A stretch of DNA of 64,000 nt from Camarhynchus parvulus (lineage: Eukaryota; Chordata; Aves; Passeriformes; Thraupidae), in NCBI RefSeq assembly GCF_901933205.1, contig NC_044573.1, forward strand, positions 61,867,993 to 61,931,992, read 5' to 3'. Under the pieces are notes generated by a model. That model did no database searches, had not been told where the DNA came from, and was given only the letters and a program-made list of their open reading frames with translations. The position numbers were made by a program, and so were the translations under genes. This document shows, one piece after another, positions 1 to 12,916 of this stretch; the first letter of the stretch is position 1; every line of letters begins with the position of its first letter.

Positions 1-1653
1 GGAAAAATAAGATTATCCATTCATCATTAATTGCTATGTTCTTCTTTGTTTTCATTCTGAACTGGCAATTCAATTGCTCCAGATTCTTTATGTTGACCTG
101 GTTATGAATGCAATTTTCTATTCCAGTTGGCAACAAAGGTAATCAGCAGTTCATTAGTTCAGTTTGCAACTTCAAGATTATTTTTTTTCAGACATAAAGC
201 ATTTGGAAAATCATGGCTGAATATCTGGATTCCTGACGTTTGCCTAACATTCATCTTAAGGCTATAGTTATTCTGTGATGATATCAGTAAATATGCACTT
301 GGGTTTATTGCCAAGACAGGAAATACATGGAAAATGTAGGATTATTACCATTTGTTGCAAAACACCTTCAATACATTGGTTTTATCAATGTGTTAATATT
401 TTTTCAGAGGGTCAGGGACATGTCAAGTTTGAGCAGCTCTATGTTTGATGTTTTATACAAATTGCTGGATGAACTGAATCACATGCTAGCAAATTATGTG
501 TCTGCAATTGTACATGTGTTGATGAGATGCAATAACATTAAGTCTATGATGCTCAAATCCCACTGCTGTCTTCAAGATAATGTTTTTCTAATGCCTTCCC
601 CATGAGTATACATACCTTTGCAAAGTGAGAGGGGTAAGTAAGATGCTGCAATTTCCAAGGCCCATTAAAGCCTTAATTCCTTTTCTGAGCCTATATTCAA
701 GCATGAGGCATGGCTTTGCGTTTCTGACGTGAAGGTGGAGCTGAGCTTTAACAGTCTGTTTGCATGTGGACTCTGGTGCAGTCAATGTATGCTGGTGCAC
801 ATGACTGAATCAATATAATATTTAACTAATTTTATTTCTCAGGTCACAAAAAATGCATTTTCCAAATGACAGTGACAGAATAGATACTGAGGCTAAATGC
901 CAGTGAAATAAAAGGAAACAAGGAGACTTCAAATATGTCATAAACTAGAAAATAAGCATAAGTAATATAAGGGTACATTAAATATGTTTGTGAATCTGTG
1001 GAGAAGTGAAGTGAGAAGTGTTTTCTACAAAACATGGTATCTGCACGTAGGCTAAGACAGTACAGAAAGTCCCAGCTGAACACTCTGAGAGAGCAGAGGT
1101 GTTTCAGTCAGCAGCTGGAATCAGAACCTCATCAGTGTTTACAATGCATAACCTGGTTGGTATTGGCTAATTAAGAATGAGCCTTAAGGATGAGAAACAT
1201 CATAATTTTTACTAGTGTTTCCAGGAGTTCATTAAGTGGACTTTAGGGAGCAACTGAAGATCATTTGTTTGACAGAAGAAAACAAGGCTTTGTTGTAGAA
1301 GAGGCATCACGAGCATGCAGCCTTATTATTATAGTATTATTATTATCTTTTGAATCTAAGGAAGAAAACCAGAACTGTAGCATTTCAGCATATGCTTGAG
1401 CCACGTGTACTTCATTGGTTTCAAATGTGACTCTTAAAAATAAATTATTTGTTAAGAAATACGTTTCCTTCTTATAGTGTCTGAAAAATATTAGCTTTTA
1501 TGCACAATGTAATATTTTTAACATGAACCATTTTGAAGGGAGCTCAGCCTCCCAGTGAAACTGCTCAGCCTGTTGGTGAATACATCTTCTATACTTCATA
1601 ACCTGTCTTAGGTGCAGGACATAAGGAATTTGCACCACCTCGTCTTCTTCTAG
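1..1653 (+). other. TRDN: Intron sequence upstream of exon A
   Basis: AT-rich sequence with no exon-like splice pair in the repeat phase and no recognisable transposon. The short open frames on both strands have no domain or biased composition. The 3' end carries a usable pyrimidine stretch (cgtcttcttctag) before exon A. Confidence 0.6.
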
Positions 1654-1689
1654 AACACAGTCCAAGAAAGAAACCAGCAGCTATTGAAG
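1654..1689 (+). CDS. TRDN: TRDN exon A (36 bases), GC donor
   Basis: A 36-base exon between cttcttctag and the donor GAAG|gcaagt. With a G supplied by the preceding exon it reads E-HSPRKKPAAIE and leaves one base (G), the same 1-1 phase as all the others. The peptide is basic with Pro and Ala, as expected at the start of the triadin luminal repeats. The donor is GC rather than GT, but its context (AG|GCAAGT) is the strong consensus typical of genuine GC-AG introns. Joined to exon B it gives a Glu codon. No GT donor in the same phase is close by. I am fairly sure of it because phase, composition and acceptor all agree, but the non-canonical donor lowers the score. Confidence 0.65.
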
Positions 1690-4190
1690 GCAAGTTTGAG
1701 TTTTTCCACCTTTATTGGCATCTACTTATTAACTTGACTGTTTGGTCTAACTTTTTTTTTTTTTTTAATTTTTTTTGTAAATGTAACCTATATCACAAAA
1801 GTGATCACATTACTAGGCCTGGGACAAGAATGACATAGTGAAATAGGCATCACAAAACTTAAATGTTCCTTATAGTAGTCTTACAGATGGCTTGGGGGAT
1901 TTCCTGAGTGAAACAGATTATAGGATTGAGGCCTAATATGCAAAATGCTTTGAATGGCATTCAGCCATAACTTGCTATCTAACTATAAACATAATCAACA
2001 TTATCCTCTTAATATACTTTGGATTATTCTTTCAGCTATTGTTATTCAGTAATTTTTCTGTGCCTTGTTTGTAATAATGAATGTAATATTTCTGGCTCTG
2101 CATTTATCCACTCTATTGCTATTGTTAAAACCACTGAAAGAGAAATACAAAGTCAGATCTTACGTTCAGAAGATTAAAACATAAACCCTGCAATTGAATT
2201 ATATTGTTTATAGTCTGATCATTACAGTAAAGTGATTGAAATACTCATTTTAATTTTAAAATAAACTATGTCTGATGACTTAGAACTAGAGCTGCAATAT
2301 ATGTGCTTGGTCTTTACACCATACAATTTAATAGTACAAAACAGCTTGAGTCCTTTAGTGTAATTATGTAGCAGTTTTCATATGATACTTGAGTCCTTCA
2401 GTCAGGCCACGGCACTTGCTAATTTCTCTCATAGAGGTCTTAGTTCTGTGTTACCCAGAAAGCAATTGTAGTCTAAGAGAGGAACAGATGGGGTGGCAGC
2501 AAAGTAACAAGAGCTACAAGATTGCCTGCATTTGAAAACAGAAAATGAGACATAGGTTTTGCCAGGACCCATGACTGAAACAAAGCGTTACATTAATTAG
2601 ATATTTCTGTAATGTGATTATTGTGAATCAGAACATTTGGATAAAAATAGTTATGTGGCTTATTATGTCTTTCCCCAAAAATGTCATTACCTCAAATGAT
2701 TATTTCTTTTTAAACATGCTGTTTAAAGGAGTATAAAACTGTGGTTATTTTGAGACAGTACAGAAAGAGATTTGCACTCTTGCTTACTTTAGGAAAATGT
2801 TTGAACCCTGTTTATCAGCAGAAAGAAGTCCCTGCAATGTTAAACTCTGCTATCCATCAATTAACCATAATGGAAAAAAGACATAATAGAACAAGGCTGA
2901 CACGTTCACTGAATGATAAAGATAATCTTTAAATATAACTGTTACACAAGATGAACTAGCAACAAATTAACATCAGATTTTCGATTTTCAAAATCATGAG
3001 GAGAATGCAATTACTGCAATTGCACATAGAAATTACTATTTATGACCAGTTACACATTTGTATGTTTCATTAGCTCATTTATGCATGCAATTCAGGTAAT
3101 TGGCACTGTAAATTAGACACCCATTTGGCAAACAAATTTGGGGGAGATTATCTGCTCAGAACCATATAACTAAATTCCCTTAAAGGCTCAAGGCCAGTCA
3201 CTAGGATACATACTTTTCATGCAAGAGATTTGGAAGACATGAAGAAGGCAGAATTACTTGTAAAATGTTATCATGAAAAGCTGTTATGTTGTTTTCCATA
3301 CATGAGAAAATATGCCACAGCGCCTTGAGGAACCCTAATCCTGAAGCTTTATTTCATCCCTAGAGGAAAAAAAATTAATTTATGAGAATATTTGGCAAAA
3401 TGTCAGAAGGGAAAAAAGAGGAGTAGGCAGGCAAATTTAAATCTTTAAAATAGCTGAAGAGACATCTGCATGTGACTTCTTAGTGCTTGGATACTTTTAT
3501 GACTGGTACATCACTAAATATCATTGAAGGGACAGATTGAAACAAGAGAGTCTTCTTATAAATATAGTTGAGAGTAGTATCATAAGTTGTTAGAATAGAG
3601 AACAGACAGAAGTGTTTTTAAATTGAAAAATATACTTGATATAACATCAAAGCCTGGCTTAGCCTTTGACAGAAGAAACCAGCTCTAAAAAAAAGGTAAA
3701 ACTGTAGGAAGTAACAGAACGTTTATCACACAAAAAAATTTATTAAACCAATGAACTTACACCCTAGGCTTTCCAACTCAGTGATATTCAGACATTATAT
3801 ATGTAATTATGGAGCTGGTGAAGGCTGAAAGGATCTTACTCTTTTTGTAGATTGACGTGTTTTTAGTATCACTCCATTTTGCCGCTGCTGCCTTAGGTAA
3901 TCTTGGACCATTCTTGTTTTCTGATAAGGTAGAAATAGTGGTGTGTATGTGCCACATATGTCTAAAATTTTTAGATTACTTGATATCTTCAAATGGAATG
4001 CTTTTCCTGGATAGTATCCAATGTCGTACAGAAATTATGCTCTGCTGAATTCCTGAGGCCTTAGAAAAAGAGCATACTGTTATTATATATTAAATCTCAG
4101 ACTTCCTCCCATTGTCATTGCCTTTTTCTCTTCCTTCAGCTCCACAGTAAATCTTTTGGAAAAGGGGTAATTATTTAAGACAATCTCAAT

Positions 4191-4215
4191 TTGTACACTA
4201 GATTCTAGTGTACAA
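4191..4215. repeat. Near-perfect 25-base palindrome
   Basis: Two perfectly complementary 12-base arms, ttgtacactaga and tctagtgtacaa, with a single T between them. No relation to a known element that I can see. Confidence 0.9.
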
Positions 4216-5073
4216 AGTAATAAATGGCATTGAAGTGTGTGAGTTGAAATTTTCAGATATCTCCCGGTCAAAAGGAAAATGCTTTGTACTAATCTGGTCA
4301 GAAAGAAAAAAAATCATTCCTTTCTTATTTCATAGTTGATTGGCTTTTTCAAAGATCTTACCATAAAACTTCAATGAAGAGTTTGAATTTTCAGATCACG
4401 ACCAGCAGAAAATAATAAAATAAACGATAGGATCCTGTAACAGTGAACAAGAGAAAGAAGATAAAGGAATTTGTGAAGATAAAGGCATTAATATATAACA
4501 CCTACTTGTATTTCAAGCTTGGAAACCTTGTTTGGTAAACTAGGAACTCAAGAACTAATTTTAAATTTTTTATCTTATCTTTTTATGGAGCTCTCACAAG
4601 TACTTGGAAGCAGTGTTCTCAGCTTGGCTGACACTGATGCTGCCATGTCAGGACACTGGTGTCACCAGTAATTTGAACAGATCAGTTCTCCATGGCTATC
4701 TGAATTTTGACTTTAATATCCTCCTTCTTCCTTGGTAGTAGTCTTCCACATCACTTTTAAGTCTAGATTTCTTTTATTTTGTTATTCACTGACATTCTAA
4801 AACTTCTCTGCAGTGTATACTGCTTCTCTGAGATTCTCTCTCTTAGGTCTTGAATTTTTGCTCGGCTCACACATCTTTTTCTTGCCTCCATTTCAACATT
4901 CACATGAAAAGGATCTTCCTTTCTGATTGTCTTCCCATGTTTCCCTCTCTGACATGGCAGGGTAATCGCTCAGGAAGACTCTGCAGTTAGACAAGTGCAA
5001 AAACTAAGATCAGAGGCTTAGCTAGTTATCAGTGAATCTTCATGTTAATTTTTCCAGAATAGCATGTCTTTGC

Positions 5074-5105
5074 CTTCTCACAAGATCACAACATCTTGTG
5101 AGAAG
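5074..5105. repeat. Inverted repeat, 13-base arms
   Basis: cttctcacaagat and atcttgtgagaag pair perfectly around a 6-base loop (cacaac). A transcript would form a stable small hairpin. Confidence 0.9.
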
Positions 5106-8100
5106 CCTGTATCAAAATCCTTCGTCTGGTGGAAAGAATCTTAATGCATGTGGTATATGATCTCAAGCAGACCTGTGCTTTTTACCACTTTGAAGTGCAC
5201 TGGATGACAAAAAACATTTGAACAACATTGTATCTGAGTATGTTTTTCCAAGTTATATTGTCCTAAAAGTCTGTTCCTGTATCTTTGAGTGGGAGAGCAT
5301 TTATCATGGAAGAGTCATCAACATAACCATTCTGATCTGTTAATGAATGATGACAAGTTCTGAAACATCCCTCTTCCTTGACTGAACTATACTGGCCATT
5401 CCTTGTCATCTTGACAGTATCTGTGATATTAAGTGAAGAGGAAAAAAAAATCTATAACATCTTCAGAGGATCTATGAGGAAAAAGAGTATTTCTCTAGGT
5501 CATTGAATCCTCTAATTACAAATTTTGCAGAATGCAGTTAAGCGAGTTGCTGTGAAATGTGTTTAACTTCCCCCAAAACCCCTGTGGAGGATAAATTGGC
5601 AACTGCATCTGTGTTGCTATATAGAATGTACACTATCTGACTGTCTGAAAAAGAATTTCTAGTCTATATGAATTCTAGTTCATGAATATAATAACCAAGA
5701 ATATCTAAATTACTGAAGTCAATACAAGTTTTGACAAAGATCCCTTGATGTACAGGAGTGTATATACCTTGTACAAATCAATCTGCTTCTGTACAGTCTG
5801 TCAATGTCTGCCTTCTCTTCTGTGCATGGATTGTTCTATTAAAAAACTCTGTTTTCCTTTTATACTATAGAATCAATTACTTTTAAAAAAATCCTTTCAG
5901 TGAGAGATCATGATTCAAGACACAACAGAACCCTTATAAAAAAGGCCTAATTTTGAAAATTTTCTCCCCATTTAGAATATTCTTAATAATACTGACATGA
6001 TTTGTGGATGAAAATCCATTTTTCTGATAAATTTTAATCCAAGGGAGAATATAAACAGGAAAAAAGAAAAATATTTATATTAGAAATGTTGTAATACAAT
6101 GGGTTAGGTTTAATCTAGGTTGATAGATGAACAGTTTAGTTAGCTTTAATGCATTGCTGTATTTACAGCATAAAAAGTTTTTTTGAGAAATATGGGCCTT
6201 ATATCTCCATGAGTCTCTACTGAAGACAATAAAACCTTTGAAATAATATGAACAGGGTTGCAAAGTGAACTATTTAATGATTTAAATTAGACATTTAAGC
6301 AGTAAATTTTAATGATTTAGCAATGATGAAAAAACCCCTAAATCTTCACTGTTTCAGAAAGTCCTTGACATTTTCCTTAATGACATGAGGCTCTTCTGTA
6401 CTTCTTGTATTCTATCATAAAATACAAAAAGTTAAACAGACATGAGAAAAAAGCATACTAGTGTAAGAAAAAATATCCATAAAGATATGCACATTTTGAT
6501 TAGACATATTATTAATTTTCTCAACCTTTATAATAATACAATTTAAAATGTTAGAGTATACATTTGAAAACAAATATTCCCCGAAGTTTACCCAATAAAA
6601 CACAAACAAATACCTTGGATGATTATTTTAACTTTTCATAGTGCTTTTTAAATGTAATAGAAAAACCATAGTCTTTTGCCTATGTTGCACCTGCAAATGG
6701 AAAAAACTTACTGGAATTAAAAGTGAATCTGGGCTTTCAAAGGAAGAACTCTGATGTTTCTTTGGAAAGAAAAATGAAACTCTTACAAAGGTGCTGCATA
6801 ACCTCATCATCCCATTATTAAGGCTCAGACATGCTTGCCCAAAAGCACACTGCATAAAGAGCATCAGCAAAACCCTTCCCAGCTCTGGTAACAGAATTGA
6901 GCCTGCCATTGATTCCTGTTGTCCAGTAGACATTTCAGTCACAAGGAGGGAGAAGGCCAGCCAAACTACCTGGCTGTGTTGGTTTGGTTCTCACTAGTAA
7001 TGGTTGTATCATAAAACATCAGTGGTCCCCTGGGAATTTAAGTAATTATCATAATCATATTTGCATCATATTTACCATTGACCATTGTCCAGTAGAGTTT
7101 CTGTTGCTGGTCTTGTTATGGAAGTTGTTCTGTCATCTTTTTTTGACTTGCCATGCCTACTCTGGCTTCATCTCTCTTGTGGTTTTATTCCTTGCTCCAC
7201 ACTATGCTGTTTAGTGAGGGCAACATATGGGGCCATGCTATTAACAAAGAGTTCTGGTGCTTAGTGCAACAGAGCCATGAAAAAGAAGTCTATAATCACT
7301 ACAGGAAGGAATAAGAAACATTTTGTAGGTCACATGAAATCATTAGGAATTTCAAGCATGATATTTCTATTTCACAGATTCTGCAGACCTCAAAATTATC
7401 TCCACAAGCAATCTTCACAGCTGCCAAATAGTGTTTCAGACTGGGATTTGAAAACAGTGAAGCAGTTTCAAAAAAAGCAGAGTCAAGCTGGAGAGATTGC
7501 CTAAGCCTTCGGGATGTGCTATATCTCCAGTGATCTGTGTGCCCCAAGAGTCTTTCACTTGCCCAATATGAAAAGACATTCTATTTCCTTACTCTGCAGG
7601 AAAAAAAAAAAAAAAAAGTAGTAGCGTCATTTAAACAGAGCTTTGCAAATAAATGCACTTCATTTTGGCCTCACCTGTAAATTAGAGAAAGCACTTTTGT
7701 GCATGTGTGCATGCACTTCTTTGTGTTTGCGAGTGAACAGAAGCAATTGTAAGAACTTCAGGAATTTTAGATTAATACTGTTTAAGTTTCTTTGATCTTT
7801 CTTGGCCTTTCAGTAGTTTGGCTGAATCAAGACAGAATTATTTCTCATAGAGAAAGTAACGAGACCAACAAGGACTCTCTTACCCTAGAAAGAGATTTTT
7901 TTTCAAAGAGACAGCTAAAGTCAATTTTTACTTGAAATTTAGATTTAATCTTAAAGGTATGAGTTTCCATGACATCCTAAACTAAGCAGAAATATCTCCT
8001 TTCATTGTTTATTCATTTCTCCAAAAGCTTTGTAACTCTTAGGGGATCCTATTTTGTGAAGGGGTGTTAAATTATTTAGAGCCAAAAGTGCAACTGACCA

Positions 8101-11100
8101 GTCATTGTCAGTCTCTACCCTAAGCAACAGGCCAAGGGGAAAGAAAAGAAATATTATCAAAAACTGAAATGTAATGAGTTATTCTAATATTTAAAAGGAT
8201 ATCCAACTCACACTGAAATCAACAACAAAACTTTTATTGAGTCCAGCAGAGAAAGGATTTCAGTCACCAAGTAAAACCAAGAGGAACTGTAATCCCTTCA
8301 AAATTAATAAGGAAAAAAAAATTTAAAAGGCAGCTTGTGTTTTGCTTGAATGGTCCTTTAAAATTATGCCAGTGACAGCTTAAGGTGTACAGAGATGCTT
8401 GGACAAAAATGAAATGAAGTCTTGTCCTGAATGAAGTCACTGTGTTCAGTCTGAATTACGGTTTCTCAAGAAAAGATGAATTAATGTTTGTTTTGTTCTA
8501 TTTTGTATGTCAGTGAGTATGCACGTGTCTCTGCTGATCCTGAGTTCTGCCAGGACTGGAATCTGTAGGCAAGAAAAGCTGTTGTAGCATTTCACAGTCA
8601 GGCAATAAATATCCCAAGTCTCTCCAAGGAGCTTTCCTCCTGAGGTTTCCTCACAAGAGGGTTTTAGATAAATGCAGATAAGCCTCATATAAGGATCTGA
8701 ACTTTAGAAAGCTAATGTGAACCCAAGCATCTCCAAACTTCTGGCATTCAGTCCCACTAGTTAGTGCTTGCTATATGCATACCTCTCCAGCAGAAGGAAT
8801 TGCTGCTATATTTTGCTTACCTCAGTTTCTCTGACATGTTGGGATGAGCTGACAGCTCCTTCCAGAATCAGGCTTTCCACAAGAACATGGACCATCTGGA
8901 GCTGTATGGTAAAGAAGTTCTAAGAGCACCTTCTTCTTCCAGTTCCTGTGCAGCATTCCTGTGACACTATGCCCCGTAACTCATGTGCATCCCTAAATTT
9001 AGATTCCACTCAGCACTGGCAGAGTAGCACACTGGTCTTACCAGGCCTGATTTCAAGTGCCACGCTCTTAGCATGCTTCTGTTATCTCCCCTCCCACCAT
9101 TGTCCAAGAATTAGCTGCTCTCCTATGAGAATAACACAAAGACAAGGTGCTGTCAAGATGGGTGGAGAAAATTCAGATTGAAACCCCCCTTTCTTGGTCT
9201 TTGTTGAATCTTACTTGAATTTCTACTTGCCTTGGTCCTTCATCCCTTATTAAAAATAAATAATTCCATCTCAGAGGTTACTTTGCTGCAAGGTCTGTTC
9301 AATCCAGTCACTTTGCAAGAAAATTATTCTATGCTGCTTCTTTTTATTTTTCACCCAGGAATAAGTTTTTTACCTGAATGTCTCATTCAGTAGTACATCA
9401 CTGCTTTAATTCACAATACCCATGTTCACTCGACTCCTCCTTATGCTACATAAAGCTCAGCTTCTGCATAGAGTCTACAGAAAAACTTGACTAAATGAAA
9501 AGTCCATTGCTGGCCTTGCTGACTGATTCTGTCATGTACTCTTCCTACTGCATATATCCTTATTTCATTCCTGTAAATGCATTGCAGGCTTTTGAAAGTG
9601 AGGTCTTTTCGTACTTGTATGTCTTACACTGTCTATGAAGTGTGGCTCAGGACTAATGCTACTGGTGAAAAAATCCTGTTAATTAAGAAACAGTAGCAAT
9701 AGTTAATTGCACTTGAATTTCATATTGTGGCCAACGTCAAATCCTCCAAAGCACCTTGTGTTTCCTTGTGTAACCCACGATTTGTGCATATTAGGATCCC
9801 TATTTATGCAGTTGGCCCTTTGTAGTTCTGTAACTGTTCTGAGCTAAAAAAGTAAGTGCTTTCAATTAACAGATGGGGTTCATATTTTACAGCGCAAAAG
9901 ACCAGCCTAAATTCCTATTTAATTATTTGCTCTGCCTCTTAATTTAGCTGTGTACATATCTGCACAGAGCCCACTACATTTACTGCTTCAGAAATTACAA
10001 GTTTTGCTGGTGTTAAATATACACTTAATATACAACATTCTAAATGTGAGCTGTTCAAATTGGGAGGAAATAAATTTATTCAAGAAATGGGATTACATCC
10101 TTAAGTCAGAAATGGCTCTTTCCATAATACCCACTTACCATTGCTCTTATTTACAGAAATTTCTCTCAGTGGTAGCTGTGAGGGGCACCAGTGGAGCTAG
10201 ATGCAGCTGAGATGTGAATGGAAGCTCAGTGACTGTTTTTCTCAGATTTGAGCAAGAGCGCTTATCTTGCATTAGGCAGCAAAATAGGGGGTCCAGTCCT
10301 TTAATACTTCCATGTAATCATCCCCCAGAAACTTCATAACAAATACAGACATCTCAAAGTTGCCTGGATGCTGAATAATACAACTTGAGAGTTTGATGGA
10401 AGATTATTTCAGTGGGATTAATTGGTAGAATGATTTAGCAATGGAAGATTCTGCAGCCATGGATGTCATCATCATTGTTTGGGTTATTGGCAGTAGACAT
10501 TCCTGCCACTTCCTGTATATCTTCTATACAAAGCTTCACTTCTCAAAGTTCAGTGCCTCAGCTTGTGGTTTTCAAGATGTATATGGTCCCAAACCTTGCT
10601 ATGCAAATTAAAGCAGATTTCATGTGGTTTTTTCTGGGCCCCAGAGGCATGTAAAACGCTACAAGTTCAAAGGCAGAAATGGTCTCGGATTAAAGAGAAT
10701 CTTGTTGTAAGGACCTTGGGCTTACAAATTATTCTCATGCATCACCTAGCACCAGAAATTTAAGAAACCAAAAAATCTAACTCACCAGAACTGAGACACT
10801 CAGTAAAAAATGGACATTACCGAAGTCCGAGCAGCACTTCAACATCTAATTACTATGAATAAAGCCTCATGGAAGGAAGAAGAAGGAACCTCTTCTCTGT
10901 CAGTAAATAACACACACTTAGTATGTTTAATGGTTTGATTAATTCAGGCAGAGTATGCAAATAACTAAACCACATTTTAGAAATTAGAGGAGATTGACAT
11001 TATATGTGGAAATAATCCACTGAAGAGTCATAGGAGGCATAGGAAAGTGGAGCTGTGGAACAGTTTTTGTGAAATCTGAAGGTGAAGAGACTTCCATTTC

Positions 11101-11709
11101 GACCAGAGAGTCACAATCCCTAGCACAAGTCTCTGGAGAAATGTGTCATGGAGAGAGAGAGATAGGCAATAACAAGAATATTAAAGTATACAAGAATATG
11201 AAGCTCCAAACAAGTTAGTGTAGGATGAGCACTACTCTGATGCTCTACACATGCCTAAGAAACCTCACAACACAGAGGAATTTGTAGCTTGAAGTGTAGT
11301 GTAGTTTCAGGAGGACGAATTAAGCACATAAAACTCAGAGAAACATTCTGTAGAATGTATGTGAGAATTTTCTGAAGACAATAGCGAGAGAAACACATTG
11401 AACAAATCTGTTTAAAAGAAGAAAGAGGCACACATCTATATTATGCTTGATGTTAAAGGCAATTGCCAGAAAATCAGCAGAAGTATCATTTGAGGAGACC
11501 CTGAATATTGATAAATACATTGCCTCCACAATAGGCAAAATAACTTTATTCATGAAATCAAAATAGAAAGACTGTGGAATTAAGGTACTCTATAAACCCA
11601 GCTATTTTTCTATTTTTCAAAATTCAAACACACAGATATTTTTTAGTTTAGGTAAAATGTTCTTCAATTTTTAATTTTTCCCCTGTGTGTCTATATTTCT
11701 TCCATGCAG

Positions 11710-11745
11710 AAGAAAAGTCTGTTGTGGTACCTAGAGAAGTGAAAA
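11710..11745 (+). CDS. TRDN: TRDN exon B (36 bases), tandem CAG-AAG acceptor
   Basis: A 36-base exon after ccatgcag, ending GTGAAAA|gtaagt, a near-perfect donor. In phase 1 it reads E-EKSVVVPREVK with one base (A) left over. Joined to exon C this gives a Lys codon. The acceptor is followed at once by AAG, so CAG|AAG can act as a tandem acceptor. The alternative start, three bases downstream at 11713, removes one residue without changing frame. The peptide has a hydrophobic VVVP core flanked by charged residues, unlike the pure KEKE exons downstream, so it probably lies at the border of the repeat region. Phase, donor and context make this a confident exon. Confidence 0.8.
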
Positions 11746-12853
11746 GTAAGTTGCTTTTTGTATTGTTTTGGTGTCGTATTTTTCCTTTATCTTCATGTTA
11801 GTTTTGTGCAAGGGACAGGAGTATATTTGTTTCTTGGATTTGAAAATATTCCTATTCCTTAAATATTTTCAATTAAAGAAAATACTCTTGCCTAAAGTCT
11901 TATGGTTCTATCTTTTGTAAGATAATAAATCTTGGTTTCTTATCCACATTTGTAACAGTAAAAGATCACAAAAAGAAAACTATAGTTTCACTAACTATAT
12001 TTGGGTATCAATACCTGAAGCATGCAGCACAAACTGAAGGTAAAAAATTTGTCTTTTCATGGATGATCAATTAAAAAAGCACTTAGATTAGCTATTCTTG
12101 TACTCTTGTATTCTTTCCAATCAAAAAGGGGATTCATTTCCCAAAGGAAAAATAAGAATTAAAACTCTCTCATATCCTTTACCAAACTCTCAATTTTCTA
12201 ATTCAAAACATTAATGAAATAAGTAATTAAATTGTTTAAGCTTTGTTTTAAAAAAGGAAAAAAATATTCTCCTTATTTCTACAATTGCCCTAATAAATGC
12301 CAAAATAGAGGCAGATGCTTCTGAAATAATGTCATGTTGTTTTGTAGATGGTGCTCTAACAACACTCTCCATGAATAAGAGAAGTCCTGTAATGACAGTT
12401 TCAAAGATTCAATTAGTAAAAAGTGTAATAAAGGTATATTGTATATGCAGGCTTTTCCTGGCATTCTACACTTGTTCCCAAGTACCATGTGCAAGTTTTG
12501 TTATCGTTCAGTCAGGTCTTACAAAAGAAGCAGAGCAAGTGCGTGGCTATTGAGTCACCACAATAAACTCTTAGTTACATGAGGTTAACGGGCATAGTTT
12601 CTTGAACTAATGTTTAAGTAATAATGTGGTGTGCATATTTGTACCAGTTTTATCCTTAGCACCACATTCACTCTGGGTATTAACCTGTACTTCTGAGCTG
12701 CTGGCAATAGGTGACCAGCTTATCAAATCTTGAACATATTGCAGCTAGTGGATGCCCCATCCCAAATATATTTATACATACATGCATACATACCTAGTTG
12801 TTTGTGTGTTCCTGTGTAAAAGTAGCCAGCTGAACTTCAATTTCTATTTTTAG
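11746..12853 (+). other. TRDN: Intron between exons B and C
   Basis: A 1.1-kb AT-rich intron without a recognisable repeat. A 12-base phase-compatible splice pair at 12028-12039 was considered and set aside because it has no pyrimidine tract. The acceptor end ctatttttag also happens to match the MEF2 consensus. Confidence 0.6.
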
Positions 12854-12916
12854 AGAGAAAAGAGGAGAAGAAAAAAAGTGATGAAAAGAAGATTATGACT
12901 GAAACTACGGTGAAAG
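12854..12916 (+). CDS. TRDN: TRDN exon C (63 bases), KEKE segment
   Basis: A 63-base exon between ttctatttttag and GTGAAAG|gtatgg. Read in phase 1 after exon B it gives K-RKEEKKKSDEKK followed by IMTETTVK. This is a classical KEKE stretch, and from memory it closely matches human triadin around EKKKAEKKVTSET. KEKE motifs form the luminal, highly charged surface that contacts calsequestrin. The exon leaves G, giving Glu with exon D. The start at 12854 is chosen because the AG there ends the only pyrimidine-rich tract; a slip to the next AG would break the frame. It is one of the exons that best identify the gene. Confidence 0.88.

Larger units (their letters stand above)
1690..11709 (+). other. 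TRDN: 10-kb intron between exons A and B
   Basis: Bounded by a GC donor and a CAG acceptor. AT-rich, with no CR1 copy that I recognise. Contents worth noting are two short perfect palindromes (4191-4215 and 5074-5105), poly(T) at about 1750-1778 and poly(A) at about 7600-7617. Open frames here, such as those near 6.6-6.9 kb and 8.9-9.2 kb, show no domain and no splice-compatible edges, so I treat them as chance. Confidence 0.6.

Noticed and set aside
3673..3695. Exon-like element AAG..AAAAAAAAG|gtaaaa after gacag
   Set aside because: 23 bases long, so it breaks the frame; acceptor without pyrimidine tract.
12028..12039. 12-base splice pair, catgcag to GAAG|gtaaaa
   Set aside because: Phase fits, but there is no pyrimidine tract and such short matches are expected by chance.
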